Assembly (NCBI GenBank): GCA_027346765.1
Contig: DAIERN010000088.1
Coordinates: 1-6,168, forward strand
DNA length: 6,168 bases
From: Chloroflexota bacterium
Lineage (GTDB): Bacteria; Chloroflexota; Limnocylindria; Limnocylindrales; CSP1-4
Direction: 5' to 3'
Each line of letters begins with the position of its first letter. Position 1 is the first letter of the stretch. A program made the translations under genes and the position numbers. Below the pieces are notes generated by a model. The model was not told the origin of the DNA. It searched no databases and saw only the letters and a program-made list of their open reading frames with translations. This document shows positions 1-6,168 of this stretch, piece after piece.

Positions 1-761
1 GACACATGCTGGCCGCGGAATGCGCGCAGCGTGCTGGTCGGACGTTCGGGGCCATACAGCAGCTCCGCCGGCTTGCCGTAGTCGAGGATCAGGACGTAGC
101 CCCGCTCGAGATCGCGGCCAATCTCCGTCAGCCAGTCAAGCATGGCCAGGTTCACGTCGCGAAGCTTGCCTTCCCCGACGCGGATGTGGCGTGCTTCAAA
201 CCAGGTGGCCAACCTTTCATCCGACAGGTCGGCATCGATCTGCCCGAAACGACCGTCTGACCAGCCGACCCGGAGCTCCCTCAGGCCAGCCTTCCGACCA
301 ACCACCCGGTGGACAGGCAAGGCGTCCAGGAACTCGTTGGCGAGGACCACACCAGTGAACGACGTCGCGGGACGCGCAGATTCGAACTCAACTGGCTCGT
401 ACCTGATGTCCGCGGGCAGTGCCTGGCCCAGTGTCCGCCGGCCCGCGCCGTATTCGCGCACCGTGAAACCAGGCGGGCTGCCCAAACGCTGGCGCATCTC
501 CTCGATCTGGCGCGCAACCGTCTGGCCGAAGACCGGGTGCAGCTCCGGCGCGGTGACGAAATCGCCGGCGCGCGTCGTGCGCGGAGCGCCCGTGGCGTAG
601 TAGCCCAGCCCCGGCTCGTACAGCGCGCGTTCCATGAAGCGCGCAAAGGTGATCGGGCCGCTCGACTCGATCTCGGCGCGGATCAGCTCGATGAGCCGCG
701 GATCGCCCGGGTCATCAGAAGGCGGCGCGGCCAGAATCGAGCGGAACGGCTCTGCACGCAT
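1..761 (-). CDS. MidA/NDUFAF7-family SAM-dependent methyltransferase (DUF185), 3' end missing
   Basis: An open frame of 253 codons runs from ATG at 761-759 to the left edge with no stop, so the C-terminus lies outside the window. The family (mitochondrial NDUFAF7/MidA and its bacterial homologues) consists of class I SAM-dependent protein arginine methyltransferases; the substrate of the bacterial members is generally unknown. Family signatures seen: ITFARFMERALYEPGLGYY (37-55), GDFVTAPELHPVFGQ (66-80), motif-I-like REYGAGRRTL (102-111), the VE pair at 124-125, LANEFLDALPVHRVV (140-154), GYVLILDYG (221-229) and PERPTSTLRAFRGQHV (238-253). The start is well fixed: an in-frame TAG lies five codons upstream and a GAGGT precedes the ATG. 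Oddities: the usual second glycine of the motif-I loop is Arg (GAGRR), and the stretch from there to LANE is only about 40 residues, which looks shortened. Family assignment is secure; activity of this copy is less certain. It is divergently arranged with the gene at 788. Confidence 0.88.
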   Translation of the reverse strand, partial: MRAEPFRSILAAPPSDDPGDPRLIELIRAEIESSGPITFARFMERALYEPGLGYYATGAPRTTRAGDFVTAPELHPVFGQTVARQIEEMRQRLGSPPGFTVREYGAGRRTLGQALPADIRYEPVEFESARPATSFTGVVLANEFLDALPVHRVVGRKAGLRELRVGWSDGRFGQIDADLSDERLATWFEARHIRVGEGKLRDVNLAMLDWLTEIGRDLERGYVLILDYGKPAELLYGPERPTSTLRAFRGQHV

Positions 762-764
762 GGG

Positions 765-769
765 ACCTC
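765..769 (-). promoter_or_regulatory. Ribosome-binding site of the MidA-like gene
   Basis: On the minus strand GAGGT lies 3 nt before the ATG at 761. Spacing is on the short side, but the match to the anti-Shine-Dalgarno sequence is good. Together with the in-frame TAG just upstream it supports this start codon. Confidence 0.55.
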
Positions 770-776
770 ACGCTAC

Positions 777-780
777 AGGA
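777..780 (+). promoter_or_regulatory. Ribosome-binding site of the DUF385-family gene
   Basis: AGGA is followed by a 7-nt spacer and the ATG at 788. This spacing is ideal and supports 788 as the start. The site sits inside the 26-bp divergent gap, only a few bases from the oppositely oriented ribosome-binding site of the MidA-like gene. Confidence 0.6.
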
Positions 781-787
781 TTGGCCA

Positions 788-1159
788 ATGACATTCGACG
801 AGTCGCTCGCCCAGCTGCGGGTGTGCGACCTGGAGACCATCGGCCGGGTGACGGGCCGGCCGCACGTCGTCGAGATCTGGTTCGCCGCGGACCCCACGCG
901 AAACCGGCTATACATGCTCGCCGGAGGCCGCGACCAGGCTGACTGGACGCGCAACGTCCGCCATGACGGCCGCGTGCGCATGCGCTTCGGCAAGCGCTGG
1001 CTCAAAGGGACCGCGCGTTGGATCGAGGGCGAGCCGGACGAGCCGCTCGCGCGTCGGCTCCTCGCGGCCAAGTACTACGGCTGGACTCAAGGCCGCGCGC
1101 TCAACCAATGGGCGCGCAACTCGTTGCCAGTCGCGATCGACCTGACCGACTCCAAGTAA
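788..1159 (+). CDS. Deazaflavin (F420)-type nitroreductase/quinone-reductase family protein (DUF385, Ddn-like)
   Basis: This 123-aa protein matches the small split-barrel family related to mycobacterial Ddn, members of which use reduced F420 to reduce quinones, nitroaromatics and other acceptors in the cytoplasm or at the membrane. Seen in the sequence: LETIGRVTGRPHVVEIWFA (15-33), the usual opening strand with the GRxTGRPH turn; LYMLAGGRDQADWTRNVR (41-58), matching the family pattern GG..xxDWxRNL that contacts the cofactor phosphate region; VRMRFG (63-68); RWLKGTARWIE (70-80); and the closing WARNSLPVAIDL (108-119). Length is at the lower end of the family (roughly 120-150 aa) and no signal peptide or membrane segment is visible. 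It stands alone on the plus strand, divergent from the MidA-like gene and convergent with clpB. Use of F420 rather than FMN or another cofactor is inferred from family membership; the physiological substrate cannot be predicted. Start ATG 788 is supported by AGGA at 777-780. Confidence 0.82.
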   Translation: MTFDESLAQLRVCDLETIGRVTGRPHVVEIWFAADPTRNRLYMLAGGRDQADWTRNVRHDGRVRMRFGKRWLKGTARWIEGEPDEPLARRLLAAKYYGWTQGRALNQWARNSLPVAIDLTDSK

Positions 1160-1165
1160 GGTCCC

Positions 1166-1200
1166 GAGTCCACTCGGAGAGTGAGTCTCCGACCGGACTC
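1166..1200. terminator. Compound hairpin between convergent genes, probable bidirectional terminator
   Basis: The inner stem TCGGAGA (1174-1180) pairs perfectly with TCTCCGA (1186-1192) around the 5-nt loop GTGAG. The outer stem GAGTCC (1166-1171) pairs perfectly with GGACTC (1195-1200). The two stems are separated by a 2x2 internal loop (AC/CC), giving 13 base pairs in all. It begins 6 nt after the stop of the plus-strand gene and lies 18 nt beyond the clpB stop on the minus strand, so it can serve both convergent transcripts. Neither side has a T-tract, which is common for hairpin terminators in high-G+C bacteria but means termination is inferred rather than shown. Confidence 0.68.
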
Positions 1201-1218
1201 ACAGGTTCAGCCGGCTGC

Positions 1219-3924
1219 CTAGTTCAGGCGCTCCTTGGCAGAGCCCGCGGGCTCGGCCTCAGGCGCGCCGCTGCGCTCGGCCGCGCGGCGAACATCGCGC
1301 CGCTCGTCAGTCGCGTTCGCGACCACGGTCTCGCCGCCGGATGTGAACAGCAGCGTGCCCGACCCTGCGTCCGCGTCGACCTTGATGGTCGAGCCGGGCT
1401 TGAACTTGCCCTCGAGCAGCGCCCGCGCCAGCGGGTTCTCGACGAGCCGCTGGATTGAGCGCTTGAGCGGCCGCGCGCCGTACGCCGGGTCGAAGCCCTC
1501 CGCCGCGATGAGCTGGCTCGCGGCCGGCGTCACTTCCAATGTCAATTCGTGGTCGGCCAGCCGCCTGGTCAGGTCGCCCAGCAGCAGCTCGACGATGTGC
1601 GCGAGGTCGCCCTCCGTCAAAGCGTGGAACACGATGATCTCGTCGATCCGGTTCAGGAACTCCGGTCGGAAGACCTGGCGCAGCGTGTCGGTCACCTGCT
1701 TCTTCATCTGCTCGTACGAGTCTTCGTCGCGCTTGCCGGCGAAGCCGGTGATGAACTGGCTGCCGACGTTGCTGGTCATGACGATGACCGTGTTCTTGAA
1801 GTCGACCGTGCGGCCCTGGCCGTCGGTCAGACGACCGTCATCGAGCACCTGTAGCAGGACGTTGAACACGTCGGGGTGCGCCTTCTCGACCTCATCGAGC
1901 AGCACGACCTGGTAAGGCCGGCGGCGGACAGCCTCCGTCAGCTGGCCGCCTTCGTCGTAGCCGACGTAGCCGGGCGGGGCACCGATCAACCGCGACACGG
2001 AGAACTTCTCCATGTACTCGCTCATGTCGATGCGCGTGAGCGCGGCTTCGTCGTCGAACAGGAACGCAGCCAGCGCCCGCGCGAGCTCGGTCTTGCCCAC
2101 GCCGGTTGGGCCCAGGAAGATGAATGAGCCGATTGGACGCCGGGGATCCTTCAGCCCGGCGCGTGCCCGACGGACCGCATCGCTGACGGCTTCGACCGCT
2201 TCGTCCTGGCCCACCACGCGCTTGTGCAGCTCGTCCTCCATGCGGATGAGCTTGGCCTGCTCACCTTCCATTAGCCGCGTGACCGGCACCCCGGTCCACG
2301 ACGACACGATGCGCGCAATGTCGTCCGCGTCGACCTCCTCCTTGAGCAGCCGCTGGGCGCCTTCCTTGGCGAGCGCGGCCTCTTCGTCGGCGAGGCGCTT
2401 CTGGGTCTCGGGCAGCTTGCCGTACTTGAGCTCGGCAGCTTTTCCGTAGTCCGCGGCGCGCTCGGCCTTGTCGATCTCGAGCTGCAGGTCCTCGAGCTGC
2501 TTTTTGGTCGCGCGCAGCTCGGCGATCTTGGCCTTTTCCTGCTCCCACTGGCTCTTGAGGGCGCCGGCGCGCTCGCCGATGTCAGCGAGCTCCTTCTCGA
2601 GCGTCTTCAGCCGCGTCTTGGATGCGTCGTCACGCTCCTTGCGCAGCGCCTCGCGCTCGATCTCGAGCTGGATGCGCCGGCGCTCGAGCTCGTCGAGTTC
2701 GACGGGCATCGAATCCATCTCCATGCGCAGGCGGCTGGCCGCCTCGTCAACGAGGTCGATCGCCTTGTCGGGCAGGAAGCGCTCGCTGATGTAGCGGTTG
2801 GAAAGGACGGCTGCGGCCACCAGGGCCGAATCGGTGATCCGGACTCCGTGGTGGTTCTCGTAGCGCTCGCGCAGGCCGCGCAGGATGGAGATCGTCTCTT
2901 CCACGCTGGGCTGGTCGACGAAAACCGGCTGGAAACGGCGTTCCAACGCTGCGTCCTTCTCGATGTGCTTGCGGTACTCGTCGAGCGTCGTCGCGCCGAT
3001 GGTGTGCAGCTCGCCCCGGGCAAGCATGGGCTTCAACAGGTTGGACGCGTCCATCGCGCCCTCGGCCGCGCCCGCGCCCACGACCGTGTGCAGCTCGTCG
3101 ATGAAGAGGATGACCTGACCCTGTGAGTCCTTGATTTCCTTGAGCACGGCCTTGAGGCGCTCCTCGAATTCGCCGCGGAACTTCGCGCCGGCGATCAGCG
3201 CCCCCAGGTCCAGCGCGACGACGCGCTTGTCCTTCAAACCTTCCGGGACGTCGCCGCGCACGATGCGCTGCGCCAGGCCCTCGGCGATCGCGGTCTTGCC
3301 GACGCCCGGCTCACCGATGAGCGCCGGGTTATTTTTGGTACGGCGGCTCAGGACCTGGATGACGCGGCGGATCTCCTCGTCGCGGCCCACCACCGGATCG
3401 AGCTTGCCCTCGCGTGCATCACGCGTCAGGTCGCGGCCGTACTTCTCGAGCGCCTGGTAGGTACCTTCAGGGTTGGCGCTGGTGACGCGCTGGCTGCCGC
3501 GGACCTTCTGGAGCGCCGCGAGGATCTGCTCGTGGCTCGCCCCGGCGGCCTCGAGGATGCGCTGCGCGTCACCGCCGGATTGAGCCGCCGCGAGCAGCAG
3601 ATGCTCGGTCGAAACGTATTCGTCACCCAGACGCTTGGCCTCGTCCTCGGCGTGGCGGACGAGCTGTTGCGCGCGTGGGTCGAGCGACATCGAACCGCCG
3701 GCGATCTTGGCGCGACGGCCCAGGCTCGCGGCCAGCTCTACACCCACTTGGGCCGGATCCGCGCCAAGGGCGCGCAGTGTCGCCGCCGGGATGCCCTCGG
3801 GATCCTGGAGCAGCGCGGCAAGAATGTGCTCCACGTCCAGCACGGGCGAGTCTGAGTCGGTGGCCAGACGCTGGGCGGCGATGATCGCCTCTTGCGCCTT
3901 TTCGGTGTAGCGGTCGAGCTTCAT
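1219..3924 (-). CDS. clpB: ATP-dependent protein disaggregase ClpB
   Basis: The 901-aa protein is a complete class I Hsp100 unfoldase that, with DnaK/DnaJ/GrpE, extracts polypeptides from cytoplasmic aggregates and threads them through a hexameric pore. Domains in order: N-terminal double Clp repeat (about 1-145); first AAA+ module with Walker A GEPGVGKT (204-211), pore loop [10 protein letters not shown] (248-257), Walker B VILFIDE (271-277) and Arg-finger region ALERRF (326-331); a Glu/Lys/Leu-rich coiled-coil middle domain (about 402-530), which marks ClpB rather than ClpA/ClpC; second AAA+ module with Walker A GPTGVGKT (605-612), pore loop [13 protein letters not shown] (648-660), Walker B VVLLDE (673-678) and sensor-2 GARPL (816-820). 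All catalytic motifs look intact. The first pore loop has Phe249 where Tyr is usual. The protein is about 40 residues longer than typical ClpB (near 855-870) because of a charged, Ala/Glu/Arg-rich tail from about 864. The ATG at 3924 overlaps the dnaJ stop (ATGA) and has AAGGA 8 nt upstream, so translation is probably coupled to dnaJ. Confidence 0.98.
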   Translation of the reverse strand: MKLDRYTEKAQEAIIAAQRLATDSDSPVLDVEHILAALLQDPEGIPAATLRALGADPAQVGVELAASLGRRAKIAGGSMSLDPRAQQLVRHAEDEAKRLGDEYVSTEHLLLAAAQSGGDAQRILEAAGASHEQILAALQKVRGSQRVTSANPEGTYQALEKYGRDLTRDAREGKLDPVVGRDEEIRRVIQVLSRRTKNNPALIGEPGVGKTAIAEGLAQRIVRGDVPEGLKDKRVVALDLGALIAGAKFRGEFEERLKAVLKEIKDSQGQVILFIDELHTVVGAGAAEGAMDASNLLKPMLARGELHTIGATTLDEYRKHIEKDAALERRFQPVFVDQPSVEETISILRGLRERYENHHGVRITDSALVAAAVLSNRYISERFLPDKAIDLVDEAASRLRMEMDSMPVELDELERRRIQLEIEREALRKERDDASKTRLKTLEKELADIGERAGALKSQWEQEKAKIAELRATKKQLEDLQLEIDKAERAADYGKAAELKYGKLPETQKRLADEEAALAKEGAQRLLKEEVDADDIARIVSSWTGVPVTRLMEGEQAKLIRMEDELHKRVVGQDEAVEAVSDAVRRARAGLKDPRRPIGSFIFLGPTGVGKTELARALAAFLFDDEAALTRIDMSEYMEKFSVSRLIGAPPGYVGYDEGGQLTEAVRRRPYQVVLLDEVEKAHPDVFNVLLQVLDDGRLTDGQGRTVDFKNTVIVMTSNVGSQFITGFAGKRDEDSYEQMKKQVTDTLRQVFRPEFLNRIDEIIVFHALTEGDLAHIVELLLGDLTRRLADHELTLEVTPAASQLIAAEGFDPAYGARPLKRSIQRLVENPLARALLEGKFKPGSTIKVDADAGSGTLLFTSGGETVVANATDERRDVRRAAERSGAPEAEPAGSAKERLN

Positions 3925-4964
3925 TGCTTGTGTCCTTCGGCGTGTCCTTCAGCGAGATCGAGAAATTCGGTCGCGGCCTCTTTGGCTTTGGCCGACAGAC
4001 CCGTCGGTAGCACCAGCCGCACCTTCACGAACAGATCACCCCGACCCTCCTTGCGGAAGTGGGGCAAGCCCTGGCCGGCCAGTCGAAACGTCCGGCCGGT
4101 CTGCGTCTCGGGCGGGATGCGCAGCGCAACCGTGCCGGTGAGCGTCTTGATCTTGGTTTCGCCACCCAGCAGCGCCTCGCGCAGCGTGATGGGCACCTCG
4201 CGCGTCAGGTTCGCCCCGTCGCGGGTGAACACCGGATGGGGCGCGACCTTGACCGTGACGTACGCATCAGCCCCGGCGGCAACGCCGGAAAACCGGATGT
4301 GCTGGCCGTTGGCGACGCCGTTAGGGATGGTCACCTCGATGCGCTTCCCATCCACGTCGAGCAGCCGCTTGGCGCCGCTCGCCACTTCCTCGAGGGTCAC
4401 CTCAGCCTGCGCCTCGAGCCGCGCCGGAGCGGACGAGCGGCCATTGCCGCCGCCGGCCGGCTGGCCCATGCCAGCCAGCAGGTCCTCGATCGATTGGGCC
4501 CCGCGCGTCCTGGTCTGGGTCCGCGTCCGCCCGCCGCCGGCCGGCTCACTGCCGAACCCACCACCGCCGCCGAAGAACGTGCGGAAGAAGTCGCTGAAGC
4601 CGGCCAGGTCCTCGGCGTTGCCGCGGTATTCGAACCGCACGCCACCAGGCCCGGCACCGCTGAACCCGCCGCCGCCGAACCCGGCGAACGGATTGCCAGC
4701 CTGGCCGCCACCGGCCGCGCCAGCGCGCTGGTAGTCCTGCCAGTTGCTGCCCAGCTGGTCGTACAGCTTGCGCTTCTCGGGATCAGACAAGACCTCGTTG
4801 GCCTCGTTGATCTCCTTGAACTTGCTTTCAGCCGCGGCGTTGCCCTTGTTCGCGTCTGGATGGTGCTGCCGGGCAAGCTTGCGGAAGGCCTTTTTGATTT
4901 CGGCCTGGCTGGCAGTGCGCGGCACCCCCAGCGTTGCGTAGTAGTCCCGGTATTCCATCGTCAT
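3921..4964 (-). CDS. dnaJ: DnaJ/CbpA-type J-domain co-chaperone without zinc finger
   Basis: The 347-aa Hsp40 stimulates DnaK ATP hydrolysis and delivers clients to the DnaK/ClpB system. Domains: J-domain (about 6-72, [20 protein letters not shown] onward) with the essential HPD at 35-37 and a typical helix IV ([12 protein letters not shown]); a Gly/Phe-rich segment (81-140, several GGGG and FFGG runs, with [10 protein letters not shown] resembling the regulatory short helix of class B J-proteins); a basic Arg/Thr stretch (146-154); then two C-terminal beta domains (about 183-245 and 246-320, with [15 protein letters not shown] and FRLAGQGLP). There are no CxxCxGxG repeats, so it is a type II (CbpA/DnaJ2-like) protein, not the canonical zinc-binding DnaJ; cbpA would be an alternative name. 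The ATG at 4964 is the earliest possible start because an in-frame TGA lies directly before it; ATG at 4958 (residue 3) is an alternative. No clear Shine-Dalgarno is seen: a GC-rich hairpin ends 6 nt upstream. Its last codons carry the clpB ribosome-binding site, and its stop overlaps the clpB start. Confidence 0.95.
   Translation of the reverse strand: MTMEYRDYYATLGVPRTASQAEIKKAFRKLARQHHPDANKGNAAAESKFKEINEANEVLSDPEKRKLYDQLGSNWQDYQRAGAAGGGQAGNPFAGFGGGGFSGAGPGGVRFEYRGNAEDLAGFSDFFRTFFGGGGGFGSEPAGGGRTRTQTRTRGAQSIEDLLAGMGQPAGGGNGRSSAPARLEAQAEVTLEEVASGAKRLLDVDGKRIEVTIPNGVANGQHIRFSGVAAGADAYVTVKVAPHPVFTRDGANLTREVPITLREALLGGETKIKTLTGTVALRIPPETQTGRTFRLAGQGLPHFRKEGRGDLFVKVRLVLPTGLSAKAKEAATEFLDLAEGHAEGHKQ
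3930..3953 (-). repeat. Tandem 12-bp repeat at the dnaJ 3' end
   Basis: Two adjacent 12-bp units, 3942-3953 and 3930-3941, read on the minus strand GCTGAAGGACAC then GCCGAAGGACAC, differing at one synonymous base. They encode Ala-Glu-Gly-His twice (residues 337-344 of the J-protein). Each copy contains AAGGA, so the repeat also duplicates the presumed clpB ribosome-binding site. Confidence 0.85.
3933..3937 (-). promoter_or_regulatory. Ribosome-binding site of clpB inside dnaJ
   Basis: AAGGA on the minus strand lies 8 nt before the clpB ATG (3924), within the last codons of dnaJ. With the ATGA stop/start overlap, this is the classic arrangement for translational coupling. A second AAGGA 12 nt further upstream (3945-3949) is too distant to serve the same start efficiently. 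Confidence 0.7.
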
Positions 4965-4970
4965 TCAGTA

Positions 4971-5003
4971 AGCGGGCGGCGACGGTTTCCCGCCGCCGCC
5001 GCT
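4971..5003 (-). promoter_or_regulatory. GAAA-capped GC hairpin between lon and dnaJ
   Basis: In the minus-strand transcript, bases 5000-4990 pair with 4985-4975 (11 pairs, one G-U) around a GAAA tetraloop (4989-4986). Below a single bulged C (4974) the stem continues with 5001-4973, 5002-4972 and 5003-4971. It starts 17 nt after the lon stop and ends 6 nt before the dnaJ ATG, with no T-tract after it. It could cause partial termination, protect or process the mRNA between lon and dnaJ, or limit ribosome access to dnaJ. The pairing is read directly from the sequence; the function is inferred. Confidence 0.6.
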
Positions 5004-5020
5004 CTGTAGCTCCGTTGGCT

Positions 5021-6168
5021 CTAGTTGCTGCCGGGAGCGGCGATTGCCGGCGGCTGCTCCTGGCCGGGGAAACCGCGCCGAATCTTGTCGGGTGCGGCGG
5101 GGTTCTCCTCGTCGATCTTCTCGCCCTTCTCGACCACTTCGGCCGGCTTGGCGACCAGGCGCTTGGGCACGCGCACCAGGCCATGCTCGAGCACTTGGTC
5201 CATCGACTCGACCAGGACAAGCTTCATCTGCTTGCGGATCTCCTCGGGGATATCGACTAGGTCCTTCTGGTTCTTGAGCGGCACGATCACCGACTTGGCA
5301 CCGGACAGGTGCGCAGCGAGGATCTTGCTCTTCAAGCCACCAATAGGCAGTACCCGGCCACGCAGTGTGATCTCGCCCGTCATGGCGATGTCCTTGTGGA
5401 CCGGGATGCCGGTGAAGGCGCTGACCATGGCGAGGGCCATGGTGATGCCCGCCGACGGACCGTCCTTGGGGATGCCACCTGCCGGGACGTGGATGTGCAG
5501 CGTGTACTTCTCGAACGCATCGCGCTCGATGCCCAGCTCATCCGCGTGGGCGCGGATCCACGACAGGCCGGCACGGGCCGACTCGCGCATGACCTCGCCC
5601 AGCTGGCCGGTGAGGATGAAGTCCTCCTTACCCGGCATGCGGGTGACTTCGACGCTGACGACGTCGCCGCCGACCTCGGTAACCACGAGACCCGTGGCCG
5701 CGCCGGTCTGGTCTTCCTTCTCGAGCTCGCCGTACTCGAAGCGCGGCGGGCCAAGCAGGTCAGCCAGCTTCTTGACGTCGACCGTGGTCTTGCGCTTGCG
5801 GCCTTCGGCCACCTGGCGCGCCGTCTTGCGCATGATGTTGGCAATCTCACGCTCGAGATTGCGCACGCCGGCCTCATGCGTGTACGCCTGGACGAGCTCG
5901 ACCATCGCCGCGTCAGTGATCTCGACGTTCTTGGCGGTCAAGCCGTGGTTCTCGAGCTGCTTGGGGATGAGGAAGCGCTTGCCGATCTCGATCTTTTCCT
6001 GCTGGGTGTAGCCCGGCAGCTGGATGATCTCCATCCGGTCGATGAGGGGAGCCGGAATAGTGTCGAGGGTATTGGCCGTCACCACGAAGAAGATGTTCGA
6101 AATGTCGAAGGGCAGGTCGAGGTAGTGGTCCCGGAAGGAGAAGTTCTGCTCTTGGTCGAGGGCCTCGA
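5021..6168 (-). CDS. lon: ATP-dependent Lon protease (LonA type), N-terminal part missing
   Basis: The frame is open from the right edge to TAG at 5023-5021, giving the last 381 residues; about half of the protein, including the substrate-binding N-domain and Walker A, lies outside the window. Lon is a cytoplasmic homohexameric AAA+ serine protease that degrades damaged and selected regulatory proteins. Seen in order (fragment numbering): the end of the AAA+ core with [15 protein letters not shown], sensor-1 Asn32 in VVTANT, Arg-finger Arg44 in [15 protein letters not shown], sensor-2 Arg102 in [12 protein letters not shown]; then the protease domain from about residue 140 with [18 protein letters not shown], catalytic Ser238 in PKDGPSAGI (codon 5455-5453) and catalytic Lys279 in [10 protein letters not shown] (codon 5332-5330). 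The dyad and surroundings are intact, so the enzyme should be active. After the protease domain a polar, Pro/Ala/Glu-rich tail of about 51 residues follows, longer than in enterobacterial Lon. A GTG at 6085 lies inside the AAA+ core (a Val codon) and is not the start. lon is the first visible gene of the lon-dnaJ-clpB unit. Confidence 0.97.
   Translation of the reverse strand, partial: EALDQEQNFSFRDHYLDLPFDISNIFFVVTANTLDTIPAPLIDRMEIIQLPGYTQQEKIEIGKRFLIPKQLENHGLTAKNVEITDAAMVELVQAYTHEAGVRNLEREIANIMRKTARQVAEGRKRKTTVDVKKLADLLGPPRFEYGELEKEDQTGAATGLVVTEVGGDVVSVEVTRMPGKEDFILTGQLGEVMRESARAGLSWIRAHADELGIERDAFEKYTLHIHVPAGGIPKDGPSAGITMALAMVSAFTGIPVHKDIAMTGEITLRGRVLPIGGLKSKILAAHLSGAKSVIVPLKNQKDLVDIPEEIRKQMKLVLVESMDQVLEHGLVRVPKRLVAKPAEVVEKGEKIDEENPAAPDKIRRGFPGQEQPPAIAAPGSN

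Larger units (their letters stand above)
1219..6168 (-). other. Putative lon-dnaJ-clpB protein quality-control operon
   Basis: Three minus-strand genes follow each other with a 56-bp gap (lon to dnaJ) and a 4-bp overlap (dnaJ to clpB), and the unit ends at the convergent hairpin at 1166-1200. Close spacing, shared strand and related functions support co-transcription. The main promoter should lie upstream of lon, outside the window. The hairpin in the lon-dnaJ gap could make the downstream genes less expressed than lon or allow separate processing. Confidence 0.65.

Noticed and set aside
6..600. Several plus-strand frames near the left edge
   Set aside because: All overlap the methyltransferase on the minus strand and show only reverse-strand composition.
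281..646. Minus-strand 121-codon frame within the methyltransferase region
   Set aside because: It is out of frame with the 253-codon frame from 761, which carries all MidA-family motifs; the 121-codon product is Arg/Ser-rich and motif-free.
1235..1915. Plus-strand frame of 226 codons antisense to clpB
   Set aside because: Composition is that of a reverse-strand shadow and it covers the conserved second AAA+ module of ClpB.
3892..4734. Second long plus-strand frame (280 codons) antisense to dnaJ and the clpB start
   Set aside because: Pro/Ser/Arg-rich translation of the opposite strand of a high-G+C gene; no motif, and it overlaps two firmly identified genes.
4059..5009. Long plus-strand open frame (316 codons) antisense to dnaJ
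   Set aside because: Its sequence is Ala/Arg/Leu-rich with no recognisable domain, and it mirrors the G/C third-position bias of dnaJ on the other strand. dnaJ is unmistakable by its J-domain and C-terminal domains.
5324..5336. CTTGCTCTTCAAG, which resembles a HAIR (HspR) half-palindrome
   Set aside because: It lies inside the catalytic-Lys segment of lon, has only short arms, and does not match CTTGAGT-N7-ACTCAAG spacing.
5025..6011. Plus-strand frame of 328 codons antisense to lon
   Set aside because: Ser/Arg/Thr-rich shadow of the conserved Lon protease domain, without domain motifs.

Overview
This window is G+C-rich bacterial chromosomal DNA, close to fully coding, with G/C-biased third codon positions. 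It holds five protein genes. Two are cut by the window edges: a MidA-type methyltransferase on the left and lon on the right. A small deazaflavin (F420)-type oxidoreductase next to an actinobacterial/Chloroflexota-flavoured ClpB suggests a high-G+C terrestrial lineage such as Chloroflexota, Dormibacterota or Actinomycetota. This is an inference from gene content and protein style; there is no rRNA or other phylogenetic marker here.

Layout. 1-761 (minus): start and most of a MidA/NDUFAF7-family SAM-dependent methyltransferase. 762-787: a 26-bp divergent gap carrying a ribosome-binding site for each neighbour. 788-1159 (plus): a 123-aa DUF385/Ddn-like split-barrel protein. 1160-1218: a convergent gap filled by a strong compound hairpin, probably a two-way terminator. 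1219-3924 (minus): complete ClpB disaggregase. 3921-4964 (minus): complete DnaJ-type co-chaperone without a zinc finger, overlapping clpB by 4 bp (ATGA). 4965-5020: a short gap with a GAAA-capped GC hairpin. 5021-6168 (minus): C-terminal 381 codons of the Lon protease, continuing past the right edge.

How the genes fit together. lon, dnaJ and clpB lie head to tail on the minus strand with gaps of 56 bp and -4 bp. They read as one protein quality-control operon: Lon degrades damaged proteins, the J-protein delivers aggregated clients to DnaK, and ClpB threads polypeptides out of aggregates together with DnaK. DnaK and GrpE are not in the window. The promoter lies upstream of lon, outside the window, so heat-shock operators (CIRCE, HAIR) cannot be judged. 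The methyltransferase and oxidoreductase genes are unrelated to this unit and are separated from it by the convergent hairpin.

I found no mobile element, CRISPR array, tRNA, rRNA or recognisable novel system. The points most worth a second look are the lon-dnaJ-clpB grouping, the hairpin that occupies the dnaJ initiation region, the tandem repeat that duplicates the clpB ribosome-binding site, and the compact SAM-binding region of the MidA-like protein.
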